Source: Cellulomonas sp. Root930
GTDB taxonomy: Bacteria > Actinomycetota > Actinomycetes > Actinomycetales > Cellulomonadaceae
Direction: 5' to 3'
Assembly: GCA_001429255.1 (NCBI GenBank)
Contig: LMJI01000001.1
Coordinates: 2,574,650 to 2,638,649, forward strand
DNA length: 64,000 nt
The notes under the pieces were generated by a model, which had not been told where the DNA came from, did not search any database, and saw only the letters and a program-made list of their open reading frames with translations. How positions within the stretch are numbered: position 1 is the first letter of the stretch; each line of letters opens with the position of its first letter. The position numbers and the translations under genes were made by a program. This document shows, in pieces, positions 27,775 to 39,200 of the stretch.

Positions 27775-29364
27775 ATGCTGAGCTCGGACGAGCGCACTGA
27801 GCCGCGCACCGACGCACCGGTCGACCGCAAGGTCGGCCGGTCGTACCGCCTGCTGGCGAGCACGGCCCTGGGCATCGTGGTCCTGGCGATCCTGGGTGCC
27901 GTCATGGGCCCCCAGTGGGACCCGGTCCCGCTGGCCGACCCGCTGACCGTCGCGACGACGTCGACGGCGATCGGCGACGCCGCGCCCGTCCAGACCTACG
28001 ACGTCCGGACCAGTGTGGTGACCGTGCAGCTCGACGGCGCCACGATCGACGCGCAGATCAGCGAACCGGTCGGGCTCGACGGCCCCAAGCGCGGGGTCGT
28101 GTTCGTGCACGGCGCGGGCACCGGCCGCTACGACACCGCGTTCCTCGAGCAAGCGCACGCGCTGGCCGCGTCGGGGATCGTCGCGATGGTGCCCAACAAG
28201 CGGCTCGACACGTACACCACGCGCCACCGCGACTACGTGCTGATGGCGGCGGACTACGACGCCTCGGTCGCGGTGCTGCAGTCGTACCCGGGGGTCGACC
28301 CCGACGGCGTGGGCATCTACGCCGAGAGCGAGGGTGGCTGGATCGCCCCGATCATGGCCGCGCAGGACCCGACGATCGCGTTCGTCGTGCTGGTGTCCTC
28401 GCCGGTGGTGCCGCCGCGGGAGCAGGCAGCGTTCGCCGTGGACGCGTACCTGCGCAACACGGGGGTGCCGCACGGCGTCTTCCGGGCGATCCCGCGGGCG
28501 GTCGGCATGTCCCTGCCCGGGGGCGGTTTCGAGTACGCCGACTTCGACGTGACGCCGTACCAGCGGGAGATGACGCAGCCGGTGTTCGTCGTCTACGGCA
28601 CCGGCGACGCCTCGATGCCCACGATCCAGGGCGCCGAGCAGATCCTGCGGGACACTGCGGTCGCCGGGAACGACGACGTCACGGTGCGCTACTACGAGGG
28701 CGCCAACCACGGCATCCGCGTCGACGGCGACGTGGACGCGGTGTTCCTGCGGGACCTCGAGGGCTGGGTGCTCGGTCTGCCCGGCACCGGCGACACCCCG
28801 CCGCGCATCGCGGGGGCCCAACCGGTGCAGACGTACGTCGCGGCCCCGGTCCCGGAGCCGCGGTGGCTGGGGGACGGCGACGTCGTCCTGGCGCTGGCGC
28901 TGGCCGCCGTCGCCCTCATCGTGCTCGGGCCGCTGGCGCTGCTGGTCGCACGAGCGGTCGAGGAGGCGACGGACCGGGTGCGGCGGCAGCGTGGCGCGGT
29001 CGCGACGGCTGCCGGACCCCGGTTCGCGCCCGGGGTGCTCCCGCTGCTGCTCGCCCTCGGGCTCGGCGCGATCCTCACGGTCGTCGGCCTCGTCTGGTAC
29101 ATCGTCGCGGTCGCCCGGCTCGCGCTCGACTACGAGCGGAACGACCTCGTGGTGCAGGGCGGCTGGGTGGCCGTGCGGGTGCTGGGCATCGTGGTGGTCG
29201 TCGTCGGCGTCCTGCTGCTGCGGCGCTGCCGCCGGGTCCGGCACGACGGCGGGCACCCGGCGCCGGGCGTCGTGCGGACCGCGATCCTGTGGGCAGGGGT
29301 GATCGGCTCGGTCGTGCTGCTCGTAGTCCTGGCCTACTGGGGCGTCTTCCAGCTGGGGATCTGA
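27775..29364 (+). CDS. Membrane-anchored alpha/beta hydrolase
   Basis: 529 residues. After a first membrane helix (about residues 28-46) an extracytoplasmic alpha/beta-hydrolase domain follows, with VFVHGAGTGRYD (oxyanion region), a nucleophile elbow written YAESEGGW near residue 182 (Ser in a GxSxG-like setting) and ANHGIRVDGD supplying the likely His. Then three more membrane helices (near 365-385, 425-455 and 460-529). The substrate is unknown. ATG is 3 bases after era, so it is probably co-transcribed, though this fusion of hydrolase and membrane tail is not part of the usual era neighbourhood. Confidence 0.8.
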   Translation: MLSSDERTEPRTDAPVDRKVGRSYRLLASTALGIVVLAILGAVMGPQWDPVPLADPLTVATTSTAIGDAAPVQTYDVRTSVVTVQLDGATIDAQISEPVGLDGPKRGVVFVHGAGTGRYDTAFLEQAHALAASGIVAMVPNKRLDTYTTRHRDYVLMAADYDASVAVLQSYPGVDPDGVGIYAESEGGWIAPIMAAQDPTIAFVVLVSSPVVPPREQAAFAVDAYLRNTGVPHGVFRAIPRAVGMSLPGGGFEYADFDVTPYQREMTQPVFVVYGTGDASMPTIQGAEQILRDTAVAGNDDVTVRYYEGANHGIRVDGDVDAVFLRDLEGWVLGLPGTGDTPPRIAGAQPVQTYVAAPVPEPRWLGDGDVVLALALAAVALIVLGPLALLVARAVEEATDRVRRQRGAVATAAGPRFAPGVLPLLLALGLGAILTVVGLVWYIVAVARLALDYERNDLVVQGGWVAVRVLGIVVVVVGVLLLRRCRRVRHDGGHPAPGVVRTAILWAGVIGSVVLLVVLAYWGVFQLGI

Positions 29365-29470
29365 CCACAAATCGGTCGAAGTTGTGTGCAAGGCGCTCAC
29401 GTGGGGCACGATGTGCGCCGATGATCTGAACGGGCACCCGTCGGGGCCGACCGGAGGACGAGGGGGTCAC

Positions 29471-30391
29471 GTGCGCACGTCGTGGGGGTCGGCGACCGAT
29501 CGCGGCCTGGTCCGTGAGGTCAACGAGGACGCTCTGCTCGCCTACCCGCCGGTGTTCCTCGTCGCGGACGGCATGGGTGGGCACGACGCGGGCGACCTGG
29601 CGAGCAGGATCGCCGTCGAGGAGTTCGCCCAGCTCGCCGGACAGGCCGCGGCCACCGCCGACGACGTGCACGCGTGCTTCGACCGGACGGCCGCGCGGAT
29701 CCGCACCGAGTTCACCGGCGGACGTCAGGGTGGCACCACCGTCGCGGGGGTGGCGGTGACGGAGCACGACGGCGGGTCGTACTGGCTCGTGTTCAACGTC
29801 GGCGACTCGCGCGTGTACCTGTGGTCCGCCGACGAGCTGGAGCAGGTGAGCGTGGACCACTCGGTGGTCCAGGAGCTGCTGGACCTCGGCGAGATCGACC
29901 CGGCCGAGGCCGCGACGCACCCGGACCGGCACGTCCTGACGCGCGCTCTCGGCACCGGTGACCCGCCGGAGCCCGAGTACTGGCTGCTGCCCGCCGGGCT
30001 GCACGACCGGCTCCTCATCTGCACGGACGGCCTCACGCGCGAGGTGGGCGACGAGGACCTCGCGCGCGTCCTCGCCGAGACGGGCGACCCGCAGGACGCC
30101 GCAGCGCTCCTGGTCCGGCTGGCGCTCGAGCACGGCGCGCGGGACAACGTCAGCGCGGTCGTCGTCGACGTCGCCACCGCGTCCGGCGCCCACGACGACG
30201 TCCACATCACCGTGCCCCGCACCGGGGCGGACCTGGGGACCCACGTCTGGGACGAGATGCTCAACGGCGTCACGGTCCCGCGTCGGTCGCGCTCGGCGAC
30301 CCAGCCGATCCCGCGCGTCCGCCCGGAGGCGCCCACCCCGGACACGGCCACATCGAACGAGGCCACATCGAACGAGGAGATGCCGTCATGA
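29471..30391 (+). CDS. PP2C-type Ser/Thr phosphatase
   Basis: 306-residue metal-dependent phosphatase, partner of the kinase two genes downstream. The motifs GSATDRGLVREVNEDA, VADGMGGHDAGD (metal-binding Asp near residue 34), GGTTVAG, VGDSRVYLW and ARDNVSAVVVD are all present. A short polar tail follows with a duplicated ATSNE unit. The GTG at 29471 is chosen because it follows a GGAGGACGAGGGGG purine stretch and starts the catalytic domain. It is the first gene of a ten-gene operon and overlaps the next gene by 4 bases. Confidence 0.93.
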   Translation: MRTSWGSATDRGLVREVNEDALLAYPPVFLVADGMGGHDAGDLASRIAVEEFAQLAGQAAATADDVHACFDRTAARIRTEFTGGRQGGTTVAGVAVTEHDGGSYWLVFNVGDSRVYLWSADELEQVSVDHSVVQELLDLGEIDPAEAATHPDRHVLTRALGTGDPPEPEYWLLPAGLHDRLLICTDGLTREVGDEDLARVLAETGDPQDAAALLVRLALEHGARDNVSAVVVDVATASGAHDDVHITVPRTGADLGTHVWDEMLNGVTVPRRSRSATQPIPRVRPEAPTPDTATSNEATSNEEMPS

Positions 30392-31698
30392 GCGTGCCCG
30401 AGTACACCGCCGGCACCTGGACGGCCGTCGTGCGCCCCGGCTTCGTGGCGCTGCTCGGCCCCGGTGCGGCCGAGTCGACCGTCCGCGCGCTCTGGCAGGA
30501 CGCCGGGGAGGGCGTGTTCTCCGCGCTCGCCCTGCTCGCCCGCGACGGGTTCGGGGGGCTCCCGCCGTTCGCCGTGGTGTCCGTCGACGGGCAGCGCGTG
30601 CACGCGGCGCTGCGCGGCGACGTCGAGGTGGTCGTCGAGGTGGGCGGCCGGCAGGACGTGTGGCGCTCGGGTGAGGTGAGCACGTGGACCGAGCGTGTGC
30701 TCGAGGGTGTGGCCGACGTGGTCGTGCAGGTGGACGGTGCGACGGCCGGTGCGGACAGCCTCCCGCTCGCCGACGGGGTCGTCCGTGCCTCTCGGGTGCA
30801 CGTCGGGCTGACCGCGCGCACCGACGCCGCCCCGCGGTCCGTGGAGCCGACCACGGAACCGGCTGCAGTGGTGGAGCCGGAACCGGTCGCGGCCGAGGTC
30901 GAGCCCGTCGTCGAGGCCGAGGCGCACACCGACACCCCCGCGGCCGACGAGCCGGCCGTGGCCGAGCCTGTCGCCGAGGACCCGCTGCCCGTGCTCGACC
31001 AGGCGGCCGACGACGAGCCGCAGGCCGTCCCCGCGGTCGACGCCCACGCGGCCGCGACCGAGATCATCGACGCCGTCGTGTGGGACGAGCCCACGCAGGT
31101 CGAGCTCGCGCCCCTGACCAGGCAGGACGAGGAGCACACCGACCCCGCCGGCGTCGTCGCCGAGGCGGAGTCGTTCCTCGCGACGCCGACGCCGAGCGCG
31201 GCTGCGGGGACTCCCGTCGCCGTCGGCGGCGCGTCCCTCGACGACCACGACGGGCTGACGATCCTGTCCACCGACCTCGCCGAGATCCGGGACCAGCTGC
31301 CGTCCTGGGCGTCCGACGAGGTCCCCGGGCCGTTCCGGGTGCCCGAGCCGGCGCCCGTCGCGGCACGACTGGTCCTGTCCACGGGTCTCGTCGTCCCGCT
31401 CGACCGTGCCGTCCTGCTGGGGCGTGCCCCGCAGGTCGCCCGGGTCACCAACCGCGAGCTGCCGCGGCTCATCACCGTGCCGAGCCCGCAGCAGGACATC
31501 TCTCGCACGCACGCCGAGGTCCGGGTGGAGGGCGACCACGTCGTCGTCACCGACCTCGACTCGACCAACGGCATCCACGTCGCGCGCGCCGGAGAGGGTG
31601 CGCGCCGGCTGCACCCGGGGGAGCCCAGCGTCGTCGGCGTCGACGAGGTCGTCGACCTCGGAGACGGCGTGACGTTCTCGGTGGAGCGGGGTTCGTGA
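30388..31698 (+). CDS. FHA-domain protein
   Basis: 436 residues with an uncharacterised N-terminal domain (about 1-140), an acidic Ala/Glu/Pro/Val-rich linker (about 150-260), and a C-terminal FHA phosphothreonine-binding domain (about 330-436): LLGRAP, ISRTHAEVRV near 370 and DSTNGIHV near 390 carry the expected Arg, Ser, His and Asn. It probably docks onto the kinase or its phosphorylated targets. Start and stop codons overlap both neighbours. Confidence 0.9.
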   Translation: MSVPEYTAGTWTAVVRPGFVALLGPGAAESTVRALWQDAGEGVFSALALLARDGFGGLPPFAVVSVDGQRVHAALRGDVEVVVEVGGRQDVWRSGEVSTWTERVLEGVADVVVQVDGATAGADSLPLADGVVRASRVHVGLTARTDAAPRSVEPTTEPAAVVEPEPVAAEVEPVVEAEAHTDTPAADEPAVAEPVAEDPLPVLDQAADDEPQAVPAVDAHAAATEIIDAVVWDEPTQVELAPLTRQDEEHTDPAGVVAEAESFLATPTPSAAAGTPVAVGGASLDDHDGLTILSTDLAEIRDQLPSWASDEVPGPFRVPEPAPVAARLVLSTGLVVPLDRAVLLGRAPQVARVTNRELPRLITVPSPQQDISRTHAEVRVEGDHVVVTDLDSTNGIHVARAGEGARRLHPGEPSVVGVDEVVDLGDGVTFSVERGS

Positions 31699-33248
31699 CC
31701 GCACGCCGCGAAGCATCGACGCCGCCTCGCCTGCCGGGCTACGAGTACCTCCGGGTCCTCGGCCTCGGGGGCTTCGCGGACGTCTTCCTGTACCAGCAGG
31801 AGCTCCCGCGGCGTGAGGTGGCGGTCAAGGTGCTGCTCGCCGGCAGCCTGGACGACGAGGTGCGCGCGCGGTTCCAGCAGGAGGCCAACCTCATGGCCCA
31901 GCTGTCGCACCACCCCTCGATCGTCACGATCTACCACGCGGCCATCGCCGCGGACGGCCGCCCGTTCCTCGTCATGGAGTACTGCTCGCGGCCCGGTCTG
32001 GCCGAGCGGTACCGGCAGGAGCGGATCTCGGTCGCCGAGGCGCTGCGGATCGGCATCCGGCTGGCGTCGGCGGTGGAGACCGCGCACCGGGCGGGCATCC
32101 TGCACCGCGACATCAAGCCGGCGAACGTCCTGACCACCGACTTCGGGTGGCCGGCGCTGACCGACTTCGGCATCGCCGCGACGACCGGCCACGGCGCCGG
32201 CGCCACGGTCGGCATGTCGATCCCGTGGTCGCCCCCCGAGCTGCTCGGCGAGCACCCGACCGGCGACGAGCGCTCGGACGTGTACTCGCTGGCCGCCACG
32301 ATCTACTCGCTGCTCGCGGGCCGCACCCCGTTCGAGGTGCCCGGGGGGCAGAACACCGCGCAGCAGCTGGTCTCCCGCATCGAGCGGACACCGCTGCCCC
32401 CGACCGGTCGGGTCGACGTGCCCTGGGGCCTGCAGGACGTCCTCGAGCGCGCGATGGCCAAGCACCCGGCACGCCGGTTCGCGTCCGCGGCGGCGGTCGC
32501 GCGAGCGCTGCAGCAGGTCGAGGCGGACCTGCGCCTGCCGATCACGCCGCTGGACCTGACCGACGAGCCCGACCCCGTCCAGGACCGTGAGCAGCCGACG
32601 GAGTCCCCGGACGGTGGCCGGGAGGACGCGACGCGGTTGCGCTCGATCGTGAGCGTGGCACCGCAGGCGCCGTCCGCCCCGGTGGCCGCACCCGGGGCCG
32701 ACGAGCCGACGCGGATGCGCGGGGTCACCGCCGTGGCTCCCGAGCCCGCGCCGGTGCGCCCGGGTCCGGTGTTCGTCGCGCCGCCCGAGCCGCAGGTTGT
32801 CGAGCAGGTCGAGACCGAGCAGCGAGGTCGGGCGCGCGTGGTGGCGGGCATCGCGTCCGGGGTCGTGGTGCTGGCGGCGGTGGTTGCGATCGGCGCCGTG
32901 GCGCTGCGCGGGGCTCCCGACGACGGCCCGTCGGCGACGTCGGACTTCTCGCAGGGCACGGACCCCACCCGGATCGCCGACGCCGTCCCGGCTCCCGCCG
33001 GGCTGCAGGGCACGCGCCAGGGGGACGGCTCGGTCGTGTTCACCTGGGAGAACCCCGACCCGCAGGTCGGCGACCAGTACCTCTGGAGCGTGCTGCAGGT
33101 GACGGGCGAGCCCGACCCCGCGCTGGTCGACGCCGCCATGGCGACCGTCCCGGCGGACCAGGCGGCGGGGCAGGTCTGCGTCGAGGTGGCGATCGTGCGC
33201 GCGGACCGCCGGGTCTCGGCCGACCCCGCCCAGGTGTGCGCACCGTGA
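31695..33248 (+). CDS. Membrane Ser/Thr protein kinase
   Basis: 517-residue PknB-class kinase. The catalytic domain (about 15-290) has GLGGFADV, ATP-binding K45, catalytic D139 in HRDIKPANVL and the DFG Asp D157. The activation segment leads into PWSPPELLG. After a Pro-rich linker with two TRLRS/TRMRG-type threonine patches, a single membrane helix spans about 382-405. A 110-residue extracytoplasmic domain follows, which looks fibronectin-like (PAGLQGTRQGDGSVVFTW) rather than PASTA. GTG start overlaps the FHA gene and the stop overlaps the giant Ig/FN3 gene. Confidence 0.92.
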   Translation: MTARREASTPPRLPGYEYLRVLGLGGFADVFLYQQELPRREVAVKVLLAGSLDDEVRARFQQEANLMAQLSHHPSIVTIYHAAIAADGRPFLVMEYCSRPGLAERYRQERISVAEALRIGIRLASAVETAHRAGILHRDIKPANVLTTDFGWPALTDFGIAATTGHGAGATVGMSIPWSPPELLGEHPTGDERSDVYSLAATIYSLLAGRTPFEVPGGQNTAQQLVSRIERTPLPPTGRVDVPWGLQDVLERAMAKHPARRFASAAAVARALQQVEADLRLPITPLDLTDEPDPVQDREQPTESPDGGREDATRLRSIVSVAPQAPSAPVAAPGADEPTRMRGVTAVAPEPAPVRPGPVFVAPPEPQVVEQVETEQRGRARVVAGIASGVVVLAAVVAIGAVALRGAPDDGPSATSDFSQGTDPTRIADAVPAPAGLQGTRQGDGSVVFTWENPDPQVGDQYLWSVLQVTGEPDPALVDAAMATVPADQAAGQVCVEVAIVRADRRVSADPAQVCAP

Positions 33249-36200
33249 GGTGGGCATCGATGCGTGGGCGGGCGACGACGGCGGCGGCGGTCGTCACCGT
33301 CCCCGTGCTCGTCCTGGTGCTCGCGCTGCTCGACCAGGGCTTCCCGCTGGCCCGGCTGGAGCTCAACGACGGGGGCGTCTGGCTCACCGCGACGAGCAAG
33401 CTGCAGCTCGGCCGCTACAACGCGCAGGTCGAGGAGCTCAACGGCGGGCTGGCCGCGTCGGGGAGCACGTTCGACGTGCTGCAGGACGCCGGCGACGTGC
33501 TGCTCGTCGAGCCGGGCTCGCTCGCGGTCGTCGACCCCGCGTCCGTCACGCTCACCACGCAGGTCGCCGTGCCGGGCGCAGACGTGTCGATGGCGGCGGG
33601 AGTGGTCGCCGTCGTCGACGGCGACGGGAACGCCTTCGTGCGATCGATCGCCGGGCTGGAGTCGCTCCGGATCGCCACCGACACCCCGGACGTCGAGCTC
33701 GGTGAGGGGGGAGCGGTCGTGGTCGCGCGCAGCGGCGCGGTGCTCGCGGTCGCCCCCGAGAACGGCGCCGTGAGCCGGATCGACCTCGTCGACGGCGCCC
33801 CGCGCGTGTCCGCGCTGGGCGAGGTCGGCGCCGGCCCCGTGGACGCCTTCACCGCCGTCGGCGACGAGCCGGTGGTCCTGTCGGGTTCCACCGTCCGCAC
33901 GCTGGAGGGCACGACCGAGCTCGACGGCGACGACCTGACCCTCCAGCTCGCCGGGCCGCAGTCGTCGCGCGCGCTGGTGGCCAGCCGCACGGCGCTGCTG
34001 GAGGTGCCGCTCGGCGGCGGCGACGCGGTCGCGCACGAGACCGACGGGTCTGGCCTGCCCGCGGCCCCGGTGCAGGTGGGCCGGTGCGCCCACGGCGCCT
34101 GGGCCTCACCGGTCGGCTCCTACGTCCAGCTGTGCGAGGGCGGGGAGGCGGAGGTCAGCAACCTCGAAGGCATGTCGAGCGCGGACGTCCTCGCGTTCCG
34201 GGTGAACCGCCAGGTCGTGGTGCTCAACGACACGCTGCGGGGTCGCCTGTGGATGCCCCTGCAGGACACCGACCTGCGCGTGCCGGACTGGACGCAGGTG
34301 GAGCCCGAGGAGCAGCCGGACGAGGCGCAGGAGGAGACCGAGACCTCCGACACCACCCAGGACCTCGTCACGGAGTGCTCCACCGAGCCGACGCCGCCCA
34401 CGGCTGCGGACGACGAGTTCGGCGTGCGAGCCGGCCGGACGACGATCCTGCCGGTCATCGACAACGACTCGTCCGCCGACTGCGGCATCCTCGTCGTTTC
34501 GGAGTTCGACCCGCTGCCCGCGGAGTTCGGTCGCATCGAGGCGATCCACGGTGGTCGCGCCCTCCAGGTGGCCGTCGCCGCGGGCGCGACGGGCTCGGCC
34601 CAGCTGACGTACACGATCACCGACGGCCAGGGCACCACGGCGCCGTCGACCGCGACGGTGCTGCTCACGGTCCACGACGCCGCCACCGACTCGGCCCCGG
34701 TGCAGCTGCGGACCGGGGCGCTGCAGGTCGAGCAGGGCGGCCAGGCGGACCATCAGGCGCTCGCCGACTTCACCGACCCCGACGGCGACGACCTGCTGCT
34801 GGTCGGGGCGACCTCCGACCCGACGTCGGGCTCGGTGCGCTTCCGGCAGGACGGCTCCGTGACGTTCAAGGCCGACGGCACCCAGCTGGGCCGGACCACG
34901 GTGACCCTCCTGGTGTCCGACGGCACGACGACCACCGAGGGCACCCTCGACGTCGACGTGCGCCCGGCGGGCTCGCTGCCTCCGCAGATCGACCCGGTGC
35001 ACGCGGTGACGTACGTGGACCAGCCCGTGACCCTCCACCCGCTCGACGCGGTGCGCAGCTCGTCGGCCGAGCCTGCGCGGCTGGCGGGTGTGGACGACGT
35101 CGTCGGCGCCACGATCACCAGTGACCTGCAGGGGGGGACGTTCACGTTCAGCTCGGCCCGCCCGGCAAGCTACTACGTGCAGTTCCTCGTCTCGGCGCCT
35201 CCGCAGCAGGCCACGGGGCTGGCCCGGATCGACGTCCGCGCCTGGCCGGAGACCCCCGAGCCGCCGGTGGCGGTCAGGGACAAGGCCTTCCTGCCCGCGG
35301 GCGGCGAGGTGACGATCGACCCGCTGGAGAACGACAGCGACCCCGCGGGCAAGGTGCTCGTGCTGCAGTCGGTCGAGGTGCCCGACGGGTCGGGCCTGAG
35401 CGTCGCGGTCCTGGAGCACCACCTGGTCCAGATCCGGTCCGACCGCACCCTCGACGGACCGGTGGCGCTGCGCTACCTGATCTCCAACGGACAGGGCACC
35501 GCGACGGGCGAGATCGTGGTGCACCCGATCCCGCCGTCGACGGTCTCCCAGCCGCCGGTCGTGCCCAACGTCGAGGTGAGCGTCCGGACGGGCGGCGTCG
35601 TGACGATCCCGGTGCTCGAGAAGGCCTCCGACCCGGACGGGGACCGCCTCACGCTGCTGACGGAGCTGGCGGAGCCGCTCGGTGAGGGCGAGGGCCTCCT
35701 GTTCGTCTCGGGGGACGTGCTCCGGTACCAGGCCCCGGCGACCGCGCTCACCGCGCACGCGACGTTCGCGGTGCAGGACGCGACCGGCAACGTCACCGCG
35801 GCGACCGTCACGGTCCGGGTGCACGAGTCGGACGCGAGCACGAAGGCCCCGCCGCGACCGCTCGACCTGGTCGCGCGCGTGTTCCAGGGCGACACGGTCC
35901 GCATCCCCGTCCCGCTGGTCGGCATCGATCCCGACGGCGACGGCGTGACGCTCCTCGGCGCCGCCATGGCGCCCGTCCGCGGGTCGATCACCGCGGTCGG
36001 GCCGGACTGGCTCGAGTACACGGCCCTGTCCGACGAGCTCGGCACCGACGAGTTCACCTACGCGGTCGAGGACTGGGTGGGGCAGCGCGCGGTCGCGACC
36101 GTGCGGGTCGGCATCAGCCCGCGTCCGACCGGCGCGGCGCCCGTCGTGGCACGCGACGACGCGGTGACCGTCCGGCCCGGCCAGCGCGTCGAGGTGCGGG

Positions 36201-39200
36201 TGCTGGCCAACGACGTGGACTCGAGCGGCGGCGAGCTGTCGCTCGAACGTGACCTCGAGCCCGCCGACACCGGCGCGGAGGTGCAGGGCCGCCGGATCGT
36301 CGTCCAGGCGCCCGACGCCCCCTCGGTCCTGCAGATCGCGTACACGGCCACCAACGAGCGCGGCGGGCGGGACACGGCGGTGCTGACCGTGACGGTCGCC
36401 GACGACGCCCCGGTGCTGCCGCCGATCGCCCGCGACGTCGTCGTCCCCGCGCTGGACACCCTCGGGCGCACGGAGGTCTCGGTCGACGTCCTCGCGGTCG
36501 CGCAGAACCCCAGCGGCCCGCTGAGCGACCTGCGGGTGTCCGTCCCCGGATCGCAGGCGGACGTGGCGCGGGTGACCGAGCGGGGCAACGTCGTCGTGAC
36601 CCTCGTCGACCACGCCCAGACGATCCCGTACCTGCTCACCAACACCACGGCGCCCGCCGGCACCGCCTCCTCGTACGCGTTCATCACCGTGCCGGCCCTC
36701 GGCTTCTTCCCGCCCACGCCCCGGCCCAAGGCGCCCGAGCTCCGGGTCGCCTCCGGTGAGACGCTGACGATCCCGCTGGGCGAGCAGGTGCAGGTGGCCC
36801 CCGGCCGCGAGGCGACCATCGCCGACCCGCTCGGCGTCACGGCCGTCCGGTCGGACCAGTCCGACCCCGTCGTGGACCTGAAGACCCTCCGGTTCACCTC
36901 GGCGGCCGGGTACGCCGGACCGGCGTCGATCACCGTGCCCGTCACGGACTCGTCCGGCCCTGGAGACACGTCCGCGCGGACCTCGGTCATCACCCTGCAG
37001 ATCACGGTCTACGCCGTCGACGACCACCCGCCGACGTTCGCGCCGTCCGTCATCGACGTCGCGCCCGGGGAGGCCGCCGTCGCGGTGGACCTGCGCGCGT
37101 TCACCACCGGACCCGAGGGCGCCAGCCCGACCGACGGCCGGTACTCCTACACGCTCACCTCCGCGGTCCCCGTCGGCTTCACCGGCGGCATCACCAACGG
37201 CATCCTCAGCATCGCGGCCGACGAGACCACCCAGAAGGGCACCACCGAACAGCTGCCGGTGCGCATCGGGTACGGCAGGACCGGGTCGTTCGACGCGACG
37301 ATCGACGTCCGGGTCATCGCGAGCACCCGGCCCACGGTCCGGCTCCTGACGCACACCATCGAGGACGGTGTGGAGGGCCGCCAGACCACGGTCGACGTGC
37401 TCGCGGGCGCGTTCAACCCGTTCCCGGACTCGCCGATGACCGTCGTCGGTGCGTCCGTCGAGACGCCGGGCGCCGGCACGGCCGGGTCGTCGTCGAGCAC
37501 CGTGAGCGTGCGGCCCGCCGAGGGCTTCATCGGCCAGATGGTCACGCGGTTCCGCGTCCGGGACGTCACCGGCGACCCGGACAGGGAGGTCGAGGGCCGC
37601 ATCGTCGTCATCGTCCGCGGGAAGCCTGCCACGCCGACGGCACCGCGGGTCGGCGAGGTGCGGGACCGCACGGTCGTCCTCTCGTGGGACGCGCCGGACA
37701 ACCGCGGCGCCGTGATCACCGGGTACCGCGTCGTGGCGAGCCCGGGGAACATCGTGCGGCAGTGCGCGAGCACCACCTGCACCATCGACAACCTCACCAA
37801 CGACGTGGAGTACACGTTCACGGTCGCCGCGCAGAACGCCGTCGACTGGTCGGAGCCCAGCCCGCCGTCCGCGACGGCCCGGCCCGACGCGGTCCCCGAC
37901 GCACCCGCCGCGCCGACGCTCGAGTTCGGTGACGGCTCCGTCCGCGCCACCTGGACGGCGCCGCCCTCCGCCGGGTCGCCCGTGAGCAGCTACACGCTCG
38001 AGATCTCGCCCGCCCCGCCCGCCGGTCCGGCCTCGGTCTCCTCCGCGACGACCAGCTACACGTTCAGCGGACTGAGGAACGGGACCGCCTACTCGGTCCG
38101 CGTGCGCGCCCACAACCGCGCGCCGGAGCCGAGCGCGTGGTCGGCGTCGTCGCAGCCGATGGTCCCCGCCCGCGCCCCCGACGCCCCGGAGGTGACCGCG
38201 ACGCCGACCGACTCGACGCTCGGCCGGGTGATCGCGATCACGTGGACGGCGCCGGCGGACAACGGCGACGCGGTCGCGCAGTACGAGGTGGTGGTGGACG
38301 GGCCCAACGGCGGCACCTTCCCGCAGGCGGCCGGCACGCAGCAGATGACGTTCGAGCAGGCCCAGACCAAGTACCCGTACCGCGTCTCGGTGCGGGCGCG
38401 GAACAAGGTGGGCTGGGGCGAGGCCGGGACCACCACGGCGTCGACCTTCGGGCTCCCCACCGCGCCCACCTCTGTGACGGCCACCCCCGTCGTCGGCGCA
38501 GGGCGGATCGACCTGCGCTGGTCCGGTGCCGACGACAACGGCACCCCGATCCAGGCGTACGTCATCCGGCTGCCCGACGGTGGAGAGCTCGACGTGGGCA
38601 ACCGGACCTCGTACACGTTCGAGAACCTCACCGGTGGCGCGACGTACACGTACCAGGTGCGTTCCGTGAACGGGGCGGGTTCCAGCGGCTGGAGCGCCGC
38701 CGCGTCCGCGCGGGCGACGACCGCGCCAGGTCGGCCGGACGTCTCGGTCGCCGTGACCGACAACGCGACGGGCGGGCGGCCCACCGAGATCACGATCACC
38801 CGGAGCGACGTCTCCGACGGTGGTGGTGGCGCGGTCACGTACACGTGGGTGCTGACCAGCGACCGCGGTGACAGGGTGGCCGGGTCGTTCTCCGGCCGCA
38901 CGCAGCCCGTGGACGTCTCGGGCTGGAACCTGCCCTTCCGAGGCACACGGGTGACCGCGACCGTCAGAGCCAGCACCGGCATCGGCTGGACCGAGGGCGT
39001 GGGCTCCGCGGACGTGGCCTGGGGCCAGGCGCCGGGCGCGGTGACCGGTCTCACGATGACCCCGGACGACCCGGTCGCACCCACGCGCGCCGTCGTGGCG
39101 TGGGGGGCGCCGACCGACGGCGGGATCGGGATCGACTCCTACCGGCTGTGCTTCAGCATCAACGGCGGCCCTCAACGGTGCGAGACGACCACCGGCTCGC

